A stretch of DNA of 64,000 nt from JBBQNR01 sp963774075 (lineage in GTDB: Bacteria > Actinomycetota > Thermoleophilia > Solirubrobacterales > JBBDJG01): assembly GCA_963774075.1 (NCBI GenBank), contig CAVZDP010000005.1, forward strand, positions 372,001 through 436,000, in the 5' to 3' direction. Below are positions 35,078 through 45,600 of this stretch, in pieces. Every line of letters begins with the position of its first letter. Within the stretch, counting starts at the first letter, position 1. The position numbers were made by a program, and so were the translations under genes. The notes below the pieces were generated by a model. That model had not been told where the DNA came from, made no database searches, and was given only the letters and a program-made list of their open reading frames with translations.

Positions 35078-36640
35078 CTAGAGCCCTATGAAAACGCCCT
35101 GCGAAAGGTACGGCGCCTCGTCCCCGTCGCCGCAGGTCGGTGGGCAGGCCGGGCCGTAGCCTGAGCCGTTGGGGCCGGGGTCGTCGAGCGTCGTGGAGAG
35201 CGAGGACACCACGGTTCGCTTCGTCTCTTTGACGTAGCCGGGGATGAGCGCGTCGGCGCTCGTGGTCGTCGTGCAGGTCGCGCCGAGCGTGGCGTCGGGG
35301 CTCGCGGTGCAGGTCAGTGGGGCCTGGAGCTTCGTGTCGGAGACGGTGGCCGACACGCCACCGAAGCCCGAGGCCCTATCGATGATCCGAAGCGAGAACG
35401 AGAGCAGCAGCTTGCCGGTGAAGTCAGAGCCCGCGCCCGCGGGACAGGCGGCGTTTGCCTGCCTGCAGCGAACGTCGGAGGCTCTGGCGGTGATGTGGAC
35501 GTCGGCCTCGTCTTGCTGCGTTGCGGGGTCTCCCTGGACGACGTCGAGGCGCGTGGAGCCCTGGCCCCTGCCGGCGGTGCCGGTCGTCAGCACCTGGGAG
35601 GTGAGCGCCGGTGGCGTGCAGGAGGGCTCGTCGAGCGGCTCGACGTGCTGGGAGTTGGGAGCGGTGCACTTCTGGTAGGAGGGGACGAGCGGGACTCGCA
35701 ACGGGCTGCCGCCGCCGGGGCGGGGGTAGGGGTCGAGGGCGCCGAGGGGTTGCCAGTCGGGATCAGCATCGCCGCGATCCGGATGGTCGTGCAAGAGCGT
35801 CACGCCCGTGTCGTCAAGGTTGGCCACATAGAGGTCCTGGCCGCGGACAAAGGCGACCCGGCGGCCGTCGGGTGACCAGGCTGGCTCCTCGTCCAGTGGA
35901 TTAGAAGTAACGCAGCCACCAGGCACGCCGTCCAATCTAAGGATGCAGATACCGCCGTCACTGACAGCAATCCTCTGACCGTCAGGCGACCAGTCGAATT
36001 CGAGCGACGAGCCCTCACGAAGAGTGGTGAGCTCGGTCCCGTCAGGTCGCATCATCTTGAGCCGCCCGGGATCCTCTTGACAGCCTTCGCCGCCGGGTTC
36101 TGGCGTGAACGGGACGCTGACAAAAGCGATCTTTTCGCCGTCGGGCGACCAACGAACGGCACGCTCGTCCGCTCCGGCGTTTCCTGGAAAGTTCAGGCTC
36201 ACCTCGCCCGACCCGTCCGCGTTGACCGTGTTGATCGTCGTGTCCCGGCAAGCCGCGAACGGGGTTCCCTTGATGAAGATGATCTTCTGCCCGTCGGGCG
36301 ACCATGCGGGGTCGAAGCCGTTGGTTGCCACCCTGACGGCATTGGTGCCGTCAGAGTTCATCACGAAGATGTCCACCAGCCCGCATGGGCTCTGCAATCG
36401 ACTGCTGGCGAAGGCGATCTTCCGTCCGTCCGGGGACCATGCCGGGTCTTGGTCCCTGGTCGAGGCGTTGGTGAGGTTCGTCAAGTTTCCTCCGCCGTCG
36501 TCGACGGTGAAGATCTGCTGGCAGCCGCTGGCGGTCTGGTAGGTGAACGCGATCTTCCCGTTCGCGCCCGGGAAGGCGGCATGCGCCGAGGGTGCGGCTA
36601 TGAGCAGCGCGAAGGCGGCGATCAACAGCGCCCGCCTCAT
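35078..36640 (-). CDS. Secreted TolB-like propeller with (Y/H)PRPGG C-terminal module
   Basis: 520 residues. Signal peptide ALLIAAFALLIAAPSAHAA, then the typical opening FPGANGKIAFTYQ and about six PD40/TolB blades marked by PAWSPDGRKIAF-type motifs. The last 216 residues (35081-35728) are the shared module, from YPRPGGGSPLRVPLVP to GVFIGL. In TolB such propellers bind protein partners; here the role is unknown. It begins inside the stop of the preceding, almost identical gene (ATGA overlap at 36637-36640), so the two are cotranscribed and arose by duplication. Confidence 0.88.
   Translation of the reverse strand: MRRALLIAAFALLIAAPSAHAAFPGANGKIAFTYQTASGCQQIFTVDDGGGNLTNLTNASTRDQDPAWSPDGRKIAFASSRLQSPCGLVDIFVMNSDGTNAVRVATNGFDPAWSPDGQKIIFIKGTPFAACRDTTINTVNADGSGEVSLNFPGNAGADERAVRWSPDGEKIAFVSVPFTPEPGGEGCQEDPGRLKMMRPDGTELTTLREGSSLEFDWSPDGQRIAVSDGGICILRLDGVPGGCVTSNPLDEEPAWSPDGRRVAFVRGQDLYVANLDDTGVTLLHDHPDRGDADPDWQPLGALDPYPRPGGGSPLRVPLVPSYQKCTAPNSQHVEPLDEPSCTPPALTSQVLTTGTAGRGQGSTRLDVVQGDPATQQDEADVHITARASDVRCRQANAACPAGAGSDFTGKLLLSFSLRIIDRASGFGGVSATVSDTKLQAPLTCTASPDATLGATCTTTTSADALIPGYVKETKRTVVSSLSTTLDDPGPNGSGYGPACPPTCGDGDEAPYLSQGVFIGL
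35081..35728 (-). repeat. Direct repeat copy 1: C-terminal module DNA
   Basis: By eye roughly nine bases in ten match copy 2 at 36640-37287, with long identical runs (for example at 35340-35460). The similarity is confined to the C-terminal module, while the propeller halves of the two genes have diverged more, which points to duplication followed by gene conversion. Confidence 0.85.
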
Positions 36641-38288
36641 AGCCCGATGAACACCCCCTGCTCCAGGTAGGGCGCCTCGTCCCCGTCGCCGCAGGTCGGT
36701 GGGCAGGCCGGGCCGTAGCCTGAGCCGTTGGGGCCGGGGTCGTCGAGCGTGACCTGTAGCGAGGAGAGGACGATGCGCTTTTGCTCGGTCACGTAGCCGG
36801 GGATGAGCGCGCCGGCGCTGGTAGTGGTGGTGCAGGTCGCGCCGAGCGTCGCGTCGGGGCTCGCGGTGCAGGTCAGTGGGGCCTGGAGCTTCGCGTCGGA
36901 GACGGTGGCCGACACGCCACCGAAGCCGGAAGCACGGTCTGTGATCCGAAGCGAGAGCGAGAGCAGCAGCTTGCCGGTGAAGTCAGAGCCCGCGCCCGCG
37001 GGACAGGCGGCGTTTGCCTGCTTGCAGCGAACGTCCGAGGCCCTGGCCGTGATGTGGACGTCGGCCTCGTCTGTCTGCGTTGCGGGGTCGCCCTGCACGA
37101 CGTCGAGGCGCGTCGAGCCCTGGCCCCGGCCGGCGGTACCGGTCGTGAGCACCTGCGATGTCAGCGCCGGTGGCTCGCAGGAGGGCTCGTCGAGCGGCTC
37201 GACGTGCTGGGAGTTGGGAGCCGTGCACTGCTGGTAGGAGGGGACGAGCGGGACTCTTTGCGGGGAGCCGCCGCCGGGGCGCGGGTAGGGGTCGAGGGCG
37301 CCCAGGGGTTGCCAGTCGGGTTGGAGGTCACCGCGCGAGTCGGTAGTCAACCTGGTGCGTCCGCTTCCGTCGAGATTCATGACGTAGATCTCGTTCGCCG
37401 TGAAGCCGGACGGCGTCGAGGTGAACACGAACTTCGTTCCGTCGGGAGACCAGCTCGGGTATTCCTCAGCTTCTCCGGGAGTAGCGGTCACATTGGTCGC
37501 GGCTCCGCCTGCACTCGGCATGACCCAGATGTCGCCAAGCCTGCTGAAGGCGAGTTGCGATCCGTTCGGTGACCAAGATGGGCTTGTTTCGTACTCAGCC
37601 GGGCTGTTGGTCAAGTTCTCGAGGTCGGTGCCATCGCTGGCGATCACGTAGATGTCCGAGGGCTGAGTGACATAGACGAAATCCCCGATCTCGTCGTCGA
37701 AATAGAAGTCCCACGCCGAACCGTCGAAGGCGAGCTTGTCTCCGCCCGGCGACCATTCGAGCATCGCCTTGGCTGTAAAGCTGCCGCCGGGGCACTGTCC
37801 ACAGTGGATCCGGGTCTGGCCACTTCCGTCCGAGGCGTCCACCCAGATGTCCTCGTTGAAGCAATAGGCCCGGGTAGGTGGAGCAGCCGCTGAAGAGCAC
37901 GATGCCGACGTATTTACCGTCAGGCGACCAGGTGGCAGCCAATGGATTCCTGGTCGTCGAATCGCCGCCTACGCCGAAGATCTGCCTGTTGCTTTCCGTC
38001 AGCGTTCATCACCGACACGACTTCTTGGCCGAAGACGATCTTCGCTCCGTCATGCGACCAGCTCGGAGATCCGCCGTCGATTCGGGGAGTCAAAGCGGTC
38101 CTTCCGGAGCCATCCGGATTCACGACCGCAACCTCGGCGTTGCTGCAGTCGCTGGTGCAGCTGTGAAAGACGATCTTCCCGTTCGCGCCCGGGAAGGCCG
38201 CGGACGCACCGGCGGGCAGCGCCAGGCACGCGATGGACATGCCGACGGCCAGCAATCCCCAAGTGGATCGGCATTGGGGTAGGCGCAC
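36637..38288 (-). pseudogene. TolB-like propeller with (Y/H)PRPGG module, two apparent frameshifts
   Basis: Reads as one gene in three frames: 38288 to about 37994 (signal peptide LLAVGMSIACLALPAGASA, FPGANGKIVFHSC), 37994 to about 37876 (LAATWSPDGKYVGIVLFSGCS) and 37876 to 36637. One extra A in the AAA run at 37993-37995 and one extra base near 37876 separate them; removing both gives continuous TolB blades (NADGSNRQIFGVGG, CFNEDIWVDASDGSGQTR) and 549 residues. The 216-residue module is at 36640-37287. The homologue downstream (35078-36640) is intact. Real decay or sequence error cannot be told apart here. Confidence 0.78.
36640..37287 (-). repeat. Direct repeat copy 2: C-terminal module DNA
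   Basis: Partner of the repeat at 35081-35728, offset about 1.56 kb in the same orientation. Such a pair could recombine and delete one gene or keep the modules similar. Confidence 0.85.
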
Positions 38289-38401
38289 CCGAATTTCGCC
38301 CTGTTCGCACGGCCAACATGGCCTTCTCCCTCCTCGGCGGAGACTAACGGGGGCGAACCTGAGTTAGAAGCGCTGGAGCGAGAGTCCCTGCGCGGCCAGG
38401 A

Positions 38402-40603
38402 TCAGGGAGTGAAGACGCCCGGCCTCAGGAACCGGTTCTCGTCGCCGGTGCCGCACGTCGGGGGACACCCGCCGGAGCCCGGCACGACGACGCCGTCCGC
38501 TCCGGCGTCGAGGACGCCGATGTCGAGAGCCGAGATGACGGCGCGCTTGCCCTCCTTCGCAAAGCCCGGTACGAGCACGTCGGTCGTGAGGTTGAGGTTG
38601 CAGGTAGCGCCGACCGCCTGGTCCTCGGTGAAGGCGCAGTTGATGGGCACCTGGAAGCGCGCGTCCTGTACCGTCGCCGGCGTCGTCTCGAAGGTGCCGT
38701 TGGCGCGATCGGTGATCCGCAGCTCGGTCGTGAAGAGCAGCTTGCCCAGGTAGTCGGTGGTCTGCTGCCCGGGGGTGCGGATGTCGGTGGTGGAGAGAAA
38801 AATTCGGATGTCGGCCTCGTCTTCCGGCGTGGCGGGGTTACCGACGACCACGTCGAGCCGCAGGGTGGCGTTACCTCTTCCGGCGGGCGAGGTCGTCACG
38901 AACGGAGACTCCTGCACCGGAGGAGAACACGAAGGAGCATCGAGCGGCGGGACGTGCATGCTGTTCGGGTTCGTGCACTGGGTGAACGCGGGAAGGAGCG
39001 GCACGCGGATCGGCGTCGCGCCGCCGGGGCGCGGATACCCGGCCGGGCCTGGAAACACCGAGTAGAGGTCCTGCACCGCATCCGTGTCTTCGACGACCAG
39101 CTTCTCGTTGGTGGCGACAAAGACGCGGTCGCCGTCCGCGGATGAACCCGCGAATGAGGCGTGGAGGAAACCGTTCCCTCCAGTGAATCCCCCGGACACG
39201 CGCGTAGTCACGCTGCCCGAGCGCTCGTACACGTCGCGAAATGAATCGGAGTCGGGGCTCGCGAGCGACTCCTCTGTCTGGAAGAAAGCTCTCTGACCGT
39301 CGTCCGACACTGCCGAGAAGAATGCGTCGAACGGCCCATTGCCTCCACCCGGGCCGCCCGAGATCAGAGTCGTCGCGGCGCCGGAGCGCTGGTAGACGTC
39401 GACCTCCGCATCGGAGTCGGCAGGCTCCAGCGACTCCTCGGTCTCGAACAACACTTGCGCGGCGTCCGCAGAGGCGCCGGCAAAGCTCGCATCGAGTGGC
39501 CCGTCTCCCCCCGACGAGCCGGTCGACTGGAGCGTGGTCGCTCCACCGGAGCGCTCGTACACGTCGACCTGCGCGTCGCCGTCCCCGGCCTCGAGTGGCT
39601 CGTCGGTCTGGAACACGACGCGAGCCCCGTCGGCCGAGGTTGCACCGAACAGGGCGTCGAAGGCGCCGCCCGCGCTGGAGCCGGTCGAGATCAGGGTCGT
39701 CGTGCCGCCTGTGCGCCTGTAGACGTCGAAGCGATCGTCTCCGTCCGCGGGCTCGAGCGCCGCGTCCGTCGAGAAGAACACGCTTGCGCCGCTGCTGGAA
39801 GCGCCGTCGAAGAAGGCATCCGAGGCCCCAGCCGCCGAGCCGGTGGATATGAGCGCCGTAGCCGAGCCGCTTCGCTCGTACACGTCGAAGGAAGCGTCGG
39901 AGTCGCCGAGCTCCAGCGCCTCCTGCGTCTCGAAGAAAACGCGGCTGCCGTCGTGGGAGACGCCGCCGAAGGTGGCGGGGAAGGCGCCGTTGCCCCCGGC
40001 CGCGCCTGTCGAGACGAGCGTTGTCGAGCCACCGGAGCGCTGGTAGATGTCGGTCTGGCTGTCGAGATCGACGGCCTCGAGCTTCTCGGTCGTCCTGACG
40101 AGGACGACCGAGCCGTCCGCGGATGCCCCGTCGAAGAAGGCGGGGAACGCTCCGTTGCCGCCGGTCGCCCCTGTCGAGACGAGTGCGGTCGAGCCGCCGG
40201 AGCGCTCGTAGATGTCGGTCTGGCTGTCACTGTCCGAGCCGGTCAGCTTCTCGGCCGTGCCGAAGAAGACCTTCGAGCCGTCAGCGGAGGAGCCGGCGAA
40301 GAAGGCGTTGAAGCCGCCGTTGCCGCCGATGGCTCCGGTAGAGACAAGGATCGTCGCGCCTCCGGAGCGCTCATAGACGTCGATGCGCGTGTCGGTGTCG
40401 TCCGCCGTCAGCCGCTCTGAGGTCTGGAAGTAGACGTGACCACCGTCGATCGACGAGCCCGCGAAGGCTGCGGCGATGGCGCCGTTGCCCCCGACCGGGC
40501 CGGTCGAGAGCCGCTCGATGGCGTTGTGATCCGCGCTCGCCGCAAATGGCACGGCAAGGGCGGCGACCGTCGCTATGAGGACGGCGATGCGCTTCGCGCT
40601 CAT
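38402..40603 (-). CDS. Secreted nine-repeat propeller with (Y/H)PRPGG C-terminal module
   Basis: 733 residues from ATG 40603. Signal peptide IAVLIATVAALAVPFAASA. Residues ~35-515 are nine tandem repeats of about 54 residues with the pattern GGNG.F.A.F.G.S.DG..VFF.T.E.L...D.D...D(V/I)YERSGG.T.L(V/I)STG, consistent with propeller blades and Asp-rich turns that could bind calcium. The 211-residue module (38405-39037) closes the protein with GVFTP. Function unknown. It starts 4 bases after the hydrolase gene stop, last gene of a three-gene operon beginning at 47299. Confidence 0.87.
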   Translation of the reverse strand: MSAKRIAVLIATVAALAVPFAASADHNAIERLSTGPVGGNGAIAAAFAGSSIDGGHVYFQTSERLTADDTDTRIDVYERSGGATILVSTGAIGGNGGFNAFFAGSSADGSKVFFGTAEKLTGSDSDSQTDIYERSGGSTALVSTGATGGNGAFPAFFDGASADGSVVLVRTTEKLEAVDLDSQTDIYQRSGGSTTLVSTGAAGGNGAFPATFGGVSHDGSRVFFETQEALELGDSDASFDVYERSGSATALISTGSAAGASDAFFDGASSSGASVFFSTDAALEPADGDDRFDVYRRTGGTTTLISTGSSAGGAFDALFGATSADGARVVFQTDEPLEAGDGDAQVDVYERSGGATTLQSTGSSGGDGPLDASFAGASADAAQVLFETEESLEPADSDAEVDVYQRSGAATTLISGGPGGGNGPFDAFFSAVSDDGQRAFFQTEESLASPDSDSFRDVYERSGSVTTRVSGGFTGGNGFLHASFAGSSADGDRVFVATNEKLVVEDTDAVQDLYSVFPGPAGYPRPGGATPIRVPLLPAFTQCTNPNSMHVPPLDAPSCSPPVQESPFVTTSPAGRGNATLRLDVVVGNPATPEDEADIRIFLSTTDIRTPGQQTTDYLGKLLFTTELRITDRANGTFETTPATVQDARFQVPINCAFTEDQAVGATCNLNLTTDVLVPGFAKEGKRAVISALDIGVLDAGADGVVVPGSGGCPPTCGTGDENRFLRPGVFTP
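39059..40501 (-). repeat. Nine tandem coding repeats (~160 bp)
   Basis: Coding for the nine ~54-residue blades of the secreted propeller. Blades 2-4 and 7-8 are the most alike (GGNG at the start, DVYERSGG or DIYERSGG in the middle), which suggests stepwise duplication. Copy number could vary between strains. Confidence 0.8.
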
Positions 40604-40607
40604 GGCC

Positions 40608-42671
40608 TTACGGACCTGTTCCCGTGTATCCGTTTGCATAACAGGGGTCGGCGCCGCAGACGTCCACCACCTGCCCGCCGACGCGCAGGAACTCCGATTT
40701 CTGCACGCGCGCGATCGGCGAGCTGCGGGGGTGGCTGTGCGGGTCGCTGCCGGCCGTCGGCGGGATGTTGCTCGGCGGAGGCGTGGGCGAGCCGCTGTCC
40801 CAAACCACGAACGCCGAGCCACCGAACGGAAAGCCCTCGATCGCCGGGATCCCGAAGAACGGGTTCACATCGCTGTGGCGGCCGGGGTCGAGTCCAGGCA
40901 GGCGCACGTGGGCCCCAATCGTCCGCGCCTCGACCTCGGTCGTCACGTTGGCCACCTGGTGGTCCCCGAACGCCTCGTGCAGAAGCACCTCGTGCGGCGG
41001 CGTGTTGTCGTACGGGTTGCTCGTCATGTGGTGGGCGTAGCCGTTCGCCTCGCCGCGGTCCCACAGCGTCTGGATAAGCGAGAGGATCAGCGGCCGCTCG
41101 AGCTCGTTCGGATAGTTGGGATAGAGGAGTTGCGCATACATGTCGAAGTCGACGCTGCGCCGGAGGAGCGTCGAGTAGTTCATCCCTGGAACCCCGAGCA
41201 CCGCGCGCTCGAAGTCGGGCGCGAGCGCGGTGAGCGAGCCGCCCATGATCCCGCCCTGGCTGTTGCCGTCGTAGAAGAGCCGCTGCGGATTGATCGCCGG
41301 CTGCGGCTGGCCCCCCTTTACGAACTGGAAGGCCGGGTCGGAGTTGAAGCCGGCGGGATGGATCATCAGCCGGCCCAGGTACATGAAGTTGACGAAGCCC
41401 TGTTGGGCGCGGTCGGGCAGCGTCGAGAAGTTGGAGAGGTCAGCGAGGATCGTGCCGATGTTGGGCAAGTCCTGCGTCGACATCCCGATCCAGTCCGTGG
41501 CGCAGAACACGAAGTTGTGCTCGTTCGCCATCGCCTTGATGTTGCCCGCGGTGACCTCGCTTGCGCTGCCTAGCAAACCGTGGCCGTAGAGCGAGGGCCG
41601 GGCCGGGATCACCTGCGCTCCGTCCGCCGCGACGCGCGGAATCAGGCAATTGAAGTTCGCCAGATGCGTGTTGCCGGGGATTGCAAGGGGCACCGATGAG
41701 CCGGGCGCGTAGGCGAACCGCGACCCCGGCGGGCAGCCGGCGGCGTTCAGGTAGCAGGGCACGATGAGGTTGCCCTGCACCTGGCGGGCGATGCGGTCGT
41801 CCTCGCCGCTCTGACAGCCGTCGTTACCGCAGGGCGGAAAGTCCGTCGTGCTCGTGACGTCGAACTGTGGCGCCGCGCCTTGGATCTGGAGGTCGGAGAG
41901 GTCGGAGTCGCCGAGCTGCGCGAACGCGTCGTCGCGTATGGAGAGCGCGCGCTCGGACAGGTTGCGCGTGCTCGCGACCGTGAAGTCCCAGGCGAGAAAG
42001 AGGCTCGAGCGCTTGATGCCCGCCTGCTCGAGGGTGCGGAAGATGCGCTCCATGTGCGGGCGGCGCGCGGTGACCGCCGCGTCGTTGCTCTTGAGGCGAT
42101 CGCGGTAGATGCGGAAGGCCTGATTTGCCTTGATCGTCTTGCCGTTTGACTTCTTGAGGTTTCGAAGGGCCACGATGTAGCGGCCGCCCTCCTCGAAGTT
42201 GACGGCCGGGCGAATGATCAGGTTCGCGTCCGCGGGGTTGACCGGGTTGGCGTCGAGCTCGGACCAGATCAGGTGGCGCTGGCGCGTATCGGCGTTGAGG
42301 ACGACGATCGGCTGGCCCGGCTCGTAGGTGCGCTCGATGTCGGTGATGGGTACCGCGCCGGTGTTCTGGAATGCCTCCGGGCTGTCGAAATCGGGCACCT
42401 TGGTGACGATCTTCTGGCCCGGGCTGAAACCGTCGTTGCGGTTCCACTCCTCGGGCCGGATCGGATTGTTCGCCACATTTCGCGGCATGTCGAGCAGCCC
42501 TAGGTTGAGTCGCTTGCCCGTGTTCGTGCTCGGGTCGGCGACCGTGAAGTAGTCGTTCGGCCACGGTTGCAGGCACACGGCCGGGTCGATCGGGTCGCAG
42601 GCCGCAGAGGCGGACGTGGCCGTCAGGAGGGGCACCGCGAGGACGGCGAGCACTACGGCGATTCTTCTCAT
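40608..42671 (-). CDS. Large secreted alpha/beta hydrolase-like protein
   Basis: 687 residues from ATG 42671. Signal peptide AVVLAVLAVPLLTATSASA, then a conserved N-terminal region CLQPWPNDYFTVADPSTNTG and, near residue 450, the nucleophile elbow YDGNSQGGIMGGSLTAL (G-x-S-x-G), with GLLGSASEVTAG earlier and a His in FGDHQVANVTTE late, consistent with a Ser-Asp-His triad. An esterase, lipase or depolymerase role is inferred; no substrate can be named. It lacks the C-terminal module but sits between two genes that carry it: its ATG overlaps the stop of the subtilase gene and it is 4 bases from the propeller gene. Confidence 0.82.
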   Translation of the reverse strand: MRRIAVVLAVLAVPLLTATSASAACDPIDPAVCLQPWPNDYFTVADPSTNTGKRLNLGLLDMPRNVANNPIRPEEWNRNDGFSPGQKIVTKVPDFDSPEAFQNTGAVPITDIERTYEPGQPIVVLNADTRQRHLIWSELDANPVNPADANLIIRPAVNFEEGGRYIVALRNLKKSNGKTIKANQAFRIYRDRLKSNDAAVTARRPHMERIFRTLEQAGIKRSSLFLAWDFTVASTRNLSERALSIRDDAFAQLGDSDLSDLQIQGAAPQFDVTSTTDFPPCGNDGCQSGEDDRIARQVQGNLIVPCYLNAAGCPPGSRFAYAPGSSVPLAIPGNTHLANFNCLIPRVAADGAQVIPARPSLYGHGLLGSASEVTAGNIKAMANEHNFVFCATDWIGMSTQDLPNIGTILADLSNFSTLPDRAQQGFVNFMYLGRLMIHPAGFNSDPAFQFVKGGQPQPAINPQRLFYDGNSQGGIMGGSLTALAPDFERAVLGVPGMNYSTLLRRSVDFDMYAQLLYPNYPNELERPLILSLIQTLWDRGEANGYAHHMTSNPYDNTPPHEVLLHEAFGDHQVANVTTEVEARTIGAHVRLPGLDPGRHSDVNPFFGIPAIEGFPFGGSAFVVWDSGSPTPPPSNIPPTAGSDPHSHPRSSPIARVQKSEFLRVGGQVVDVCGADPCYANGYTGTGP

Positions 42672-45600
42672 GGCGTGAAGACCCCCTGTCGCAGGAACAC
42701 GGCTTCGTCGCCCGAGCCGCAGGTTGGTGGGCAGCCTAGCCCGAGTGGGTCGCTCTGTGGGCTGATCTGACCGTCGGCGCCAGCGTCGAGGAGCATCAGC
42801 GAGAAGGCCGAGATCACGGCCCGCCGGCCCTCGACGGCAACCCCTGGCAAAAGCGCGTCGAGCGTCGTCCCGATCGCACACGTCGACCCCGTCGCCGGGT
42901 CGGCGCTCGGAACGCAGTCGAACGGCGCCGAGAGGTCGAAGTCCTCGACCGTGCCGGACTCGTCACCGCTCGCGCCGTTCGCGTAGTCGGTCAGGCGCAG
43001 GCGGCTTCGCAGGATCACCTTGCCGCTGTAGTCGGAACCGCCCGCGGCGAGCTGGACGTCTCGAGCCGAGGCGTCGATCCGCACGTCGGCCTCGTCCTCC
43101 GGCGTACCGGGGTCGCCGGTCCGGACGTCCATGCGCGCAAAGCCACCGCCTCGACCGAGCGTCGACGTCGTGAGCTGTCCCGACTCGAGCTGCGGCCCGC
43201 TGCACGACGGCGCGTCGAGGGGACCTGCGTGCGTGGAGTCGGGGTTCGTGCAAGCCTGGAACTCGGGCACGAGCGGGACGCGCAGCGGCGTCGCTCCCCC
43301 CGGACGCGGATGCCGCACCTGCACGACGATCGGCCGCCCGACGTTGCCCTGCTCGTCGACGGCGCGGATCGCGACGTAGCGTCGCGAAACCACCGGCACC
43401 GCGTACGACTGCTGGCCACCCGCCGCCGCGGGAGCCGGAGCGCCGCCGAGCGGCGTCTGGTCATCGAAGTTCGCGCCGGTTATCTCGACGTCGGAGGTGA
43501 CCACCTCGTAGTGGTCGGCCGTGCCGCACAGCAGGTCATCGCCCGGCGCCTCGAACGAGATCGTGGTTCCCGACAGGGAGACGTCCATGGGCTTGCCCGG
43601 CGAGACGGCGTCGCGACGCAGGTCGCCTGAGCTCGCGTTGTCGTGATGGAACCGTGGCCATGAACCGGGCGAGCACGCGGGCGCATCGGTGTCGTAGCCG
43701 AGCATGACGCCGGAGCGCGTCAGCGACATCACGACCTTGCGCGCGGCGGAGTCGATGTCGAGCGTGCCGAGCGAGCCGGCGACGGGGTTGGTGACCGTCC
43801 AATCACCGGTCATCTTCGGCCACGCGGGCGAGAACGGGAGGCCGGCCGCGTTCATCCCGTAGAGGTCGAGCGACGCAGTTCCGCCCACGAGCTCCTCCCC
43901 GGGCAGGCCGTCGAGATCCGCCACCGACGGACCGGTCAGGAACTGGAGATCGTTGACCGGCGACGGGAAGCCCGGCCTGAACTGGCCGGTCTGCGGATCG
44001 AGCGCCGCCACGAAGTCCTGGCCGCCCTGGTACTCGTTGACGACGAGGTCGAGGGCGCGGATGACGCCGGCCGCCGGAACCAAAAAGGACGTCCCGCCGC
44101 CGAAGTCCCCGAACGCCGGATGCCCAACGGCGGGGATCGCCGGCGTGTCGTACTTCTCGGTGCCGGCGGCGAAGTCCGTCGCCATCGCGTTGTCCTGCTG
44201 GCGCCCCTGGGGATCCGGCGTCTGCCCGTAACAAGAACTGCCGTCCGGGTTGAAGAGGTACGCGGGCCCCGCCGCGGAGCTCGCCCCGACCTTCGGGCCG
44301 CCGCCGCCGAACGGACAGGTGACGGATGCGATCACCGGCGACCCGGTAACTCCCTCGCCGACCACCGGCAGGAGCTCCTTGTTGATGAACGCGAGCTTCT
44401 TCGGCCAACCCGTCACGAACGGGCTCGGCCCGCCGACGGAGGGGCCGCCGGGCTCTCCGTCCGGTTTCAGAGCGAAGAGACGCGTGTTGGCGAACTCGAG
44501 CACGCCGGCCTGGGCGAGCAGCGCCAGCGACGCGGTGTTCAGGTTGCCCGCGTTGACCCCGCCGTCCGCACTCGGCTCGTACTCCTCGTTGGTGCCGACG
44601 ACGATCTCAGGACGCCCGTCACCGCTGAGGTCGCCGACGGCGGGCGTGTCCACGATCGCGCCCTGGTTCCACTCGGCGCCGATGCCGCTCGCGAACGTTG
44701 GCGCGTGCGTATCGGGATCGATGGCGGTGATCTTCGAGCGGTCGATCGTGAGCACGGGGAAGCCGTCGACGGCCGCGCCGTCGGAGCGCCATGCATAGAC
44801 GTGGCGGTCCATGCCGGCGGCGACGATCTCGAGCTTGCCTCCGCCGCCGTCGAGGTTGGCGGCGACCGGTGAGCCCAGGAAGCCGTGCTGAGTGCGGTAG
44901 CGAGGTCCGCGCCGAACGTTCTCGAAGGGCGCGAGCGGCTTGCCGGAGAACTCGGCGTTCGCCTCGCGCTTGAACCGCAGCGTCCCGCCCGACTCCCAGA
45001 CGTACACCTTGCCGCCCATGTCGGCTGCGATCACCTCGAGCGAGCCATCGCGGTCGAGATCCACGACGCTGACGGACGCGAGGATGGCCGCGTACGAGGA
45101 ATCCTCGGGCACGTCGCCGCTGGTGAACGCCTCCCCGCCCGTGTGCAGGGGCAGCGGGTCGCTGTGCACCGGCCAGCCCGGGAGCTCGCTGCCGTCCCGC
45201 CGGTAAGCGTGCACGACGCCGTCGGAGCTCGCGACGATCAGCTCGTTGCGGTTGTCTCCGTCGAGGTCGGCGAGCGCGGGCGAGGACGCGCCGTCGCTCG
45301 TGAGCGTCCGCGGGAAGCCGGGCAGCATGTCCTGATCGCGGTGGAGGAAGAAGTTGCGCCGGTCCTGGCCACTGACCGTGCTGCCCTGCTGCGATGTCGA
45401 GACGACGACGCGCACTACGAAGCCGTAGGGCTCGTGGTTCGGGCGTCCGTTGAAGTTCGGCGCGCCGGGAGTCGGCTCCGGCCCGTTGAAGGCTCCCGTC
45501 GTCGCGGGGAACCGCGACTTCAGGTCGTTGAGATCGAGCTCGGCCAGCACGCCGTCGAAGGCGGCGCTGCGCTGGGTGCCGTCGCACCAGGAGGAGGCGA

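Noticed and set aside
36637..38288. Programmed frameshifting in the TolB-like gene
   Set aside because: Two shifts in one gene, one of them not at a slippery heptamer, and an intact paralogue next door make decay or sequence error more likely.
39059..40501. Possible CRISPR-like repeat array
   Set aside because: The repeats are coding, about 160 bp long, in frame, and diverged at codon level; there are no spacers.
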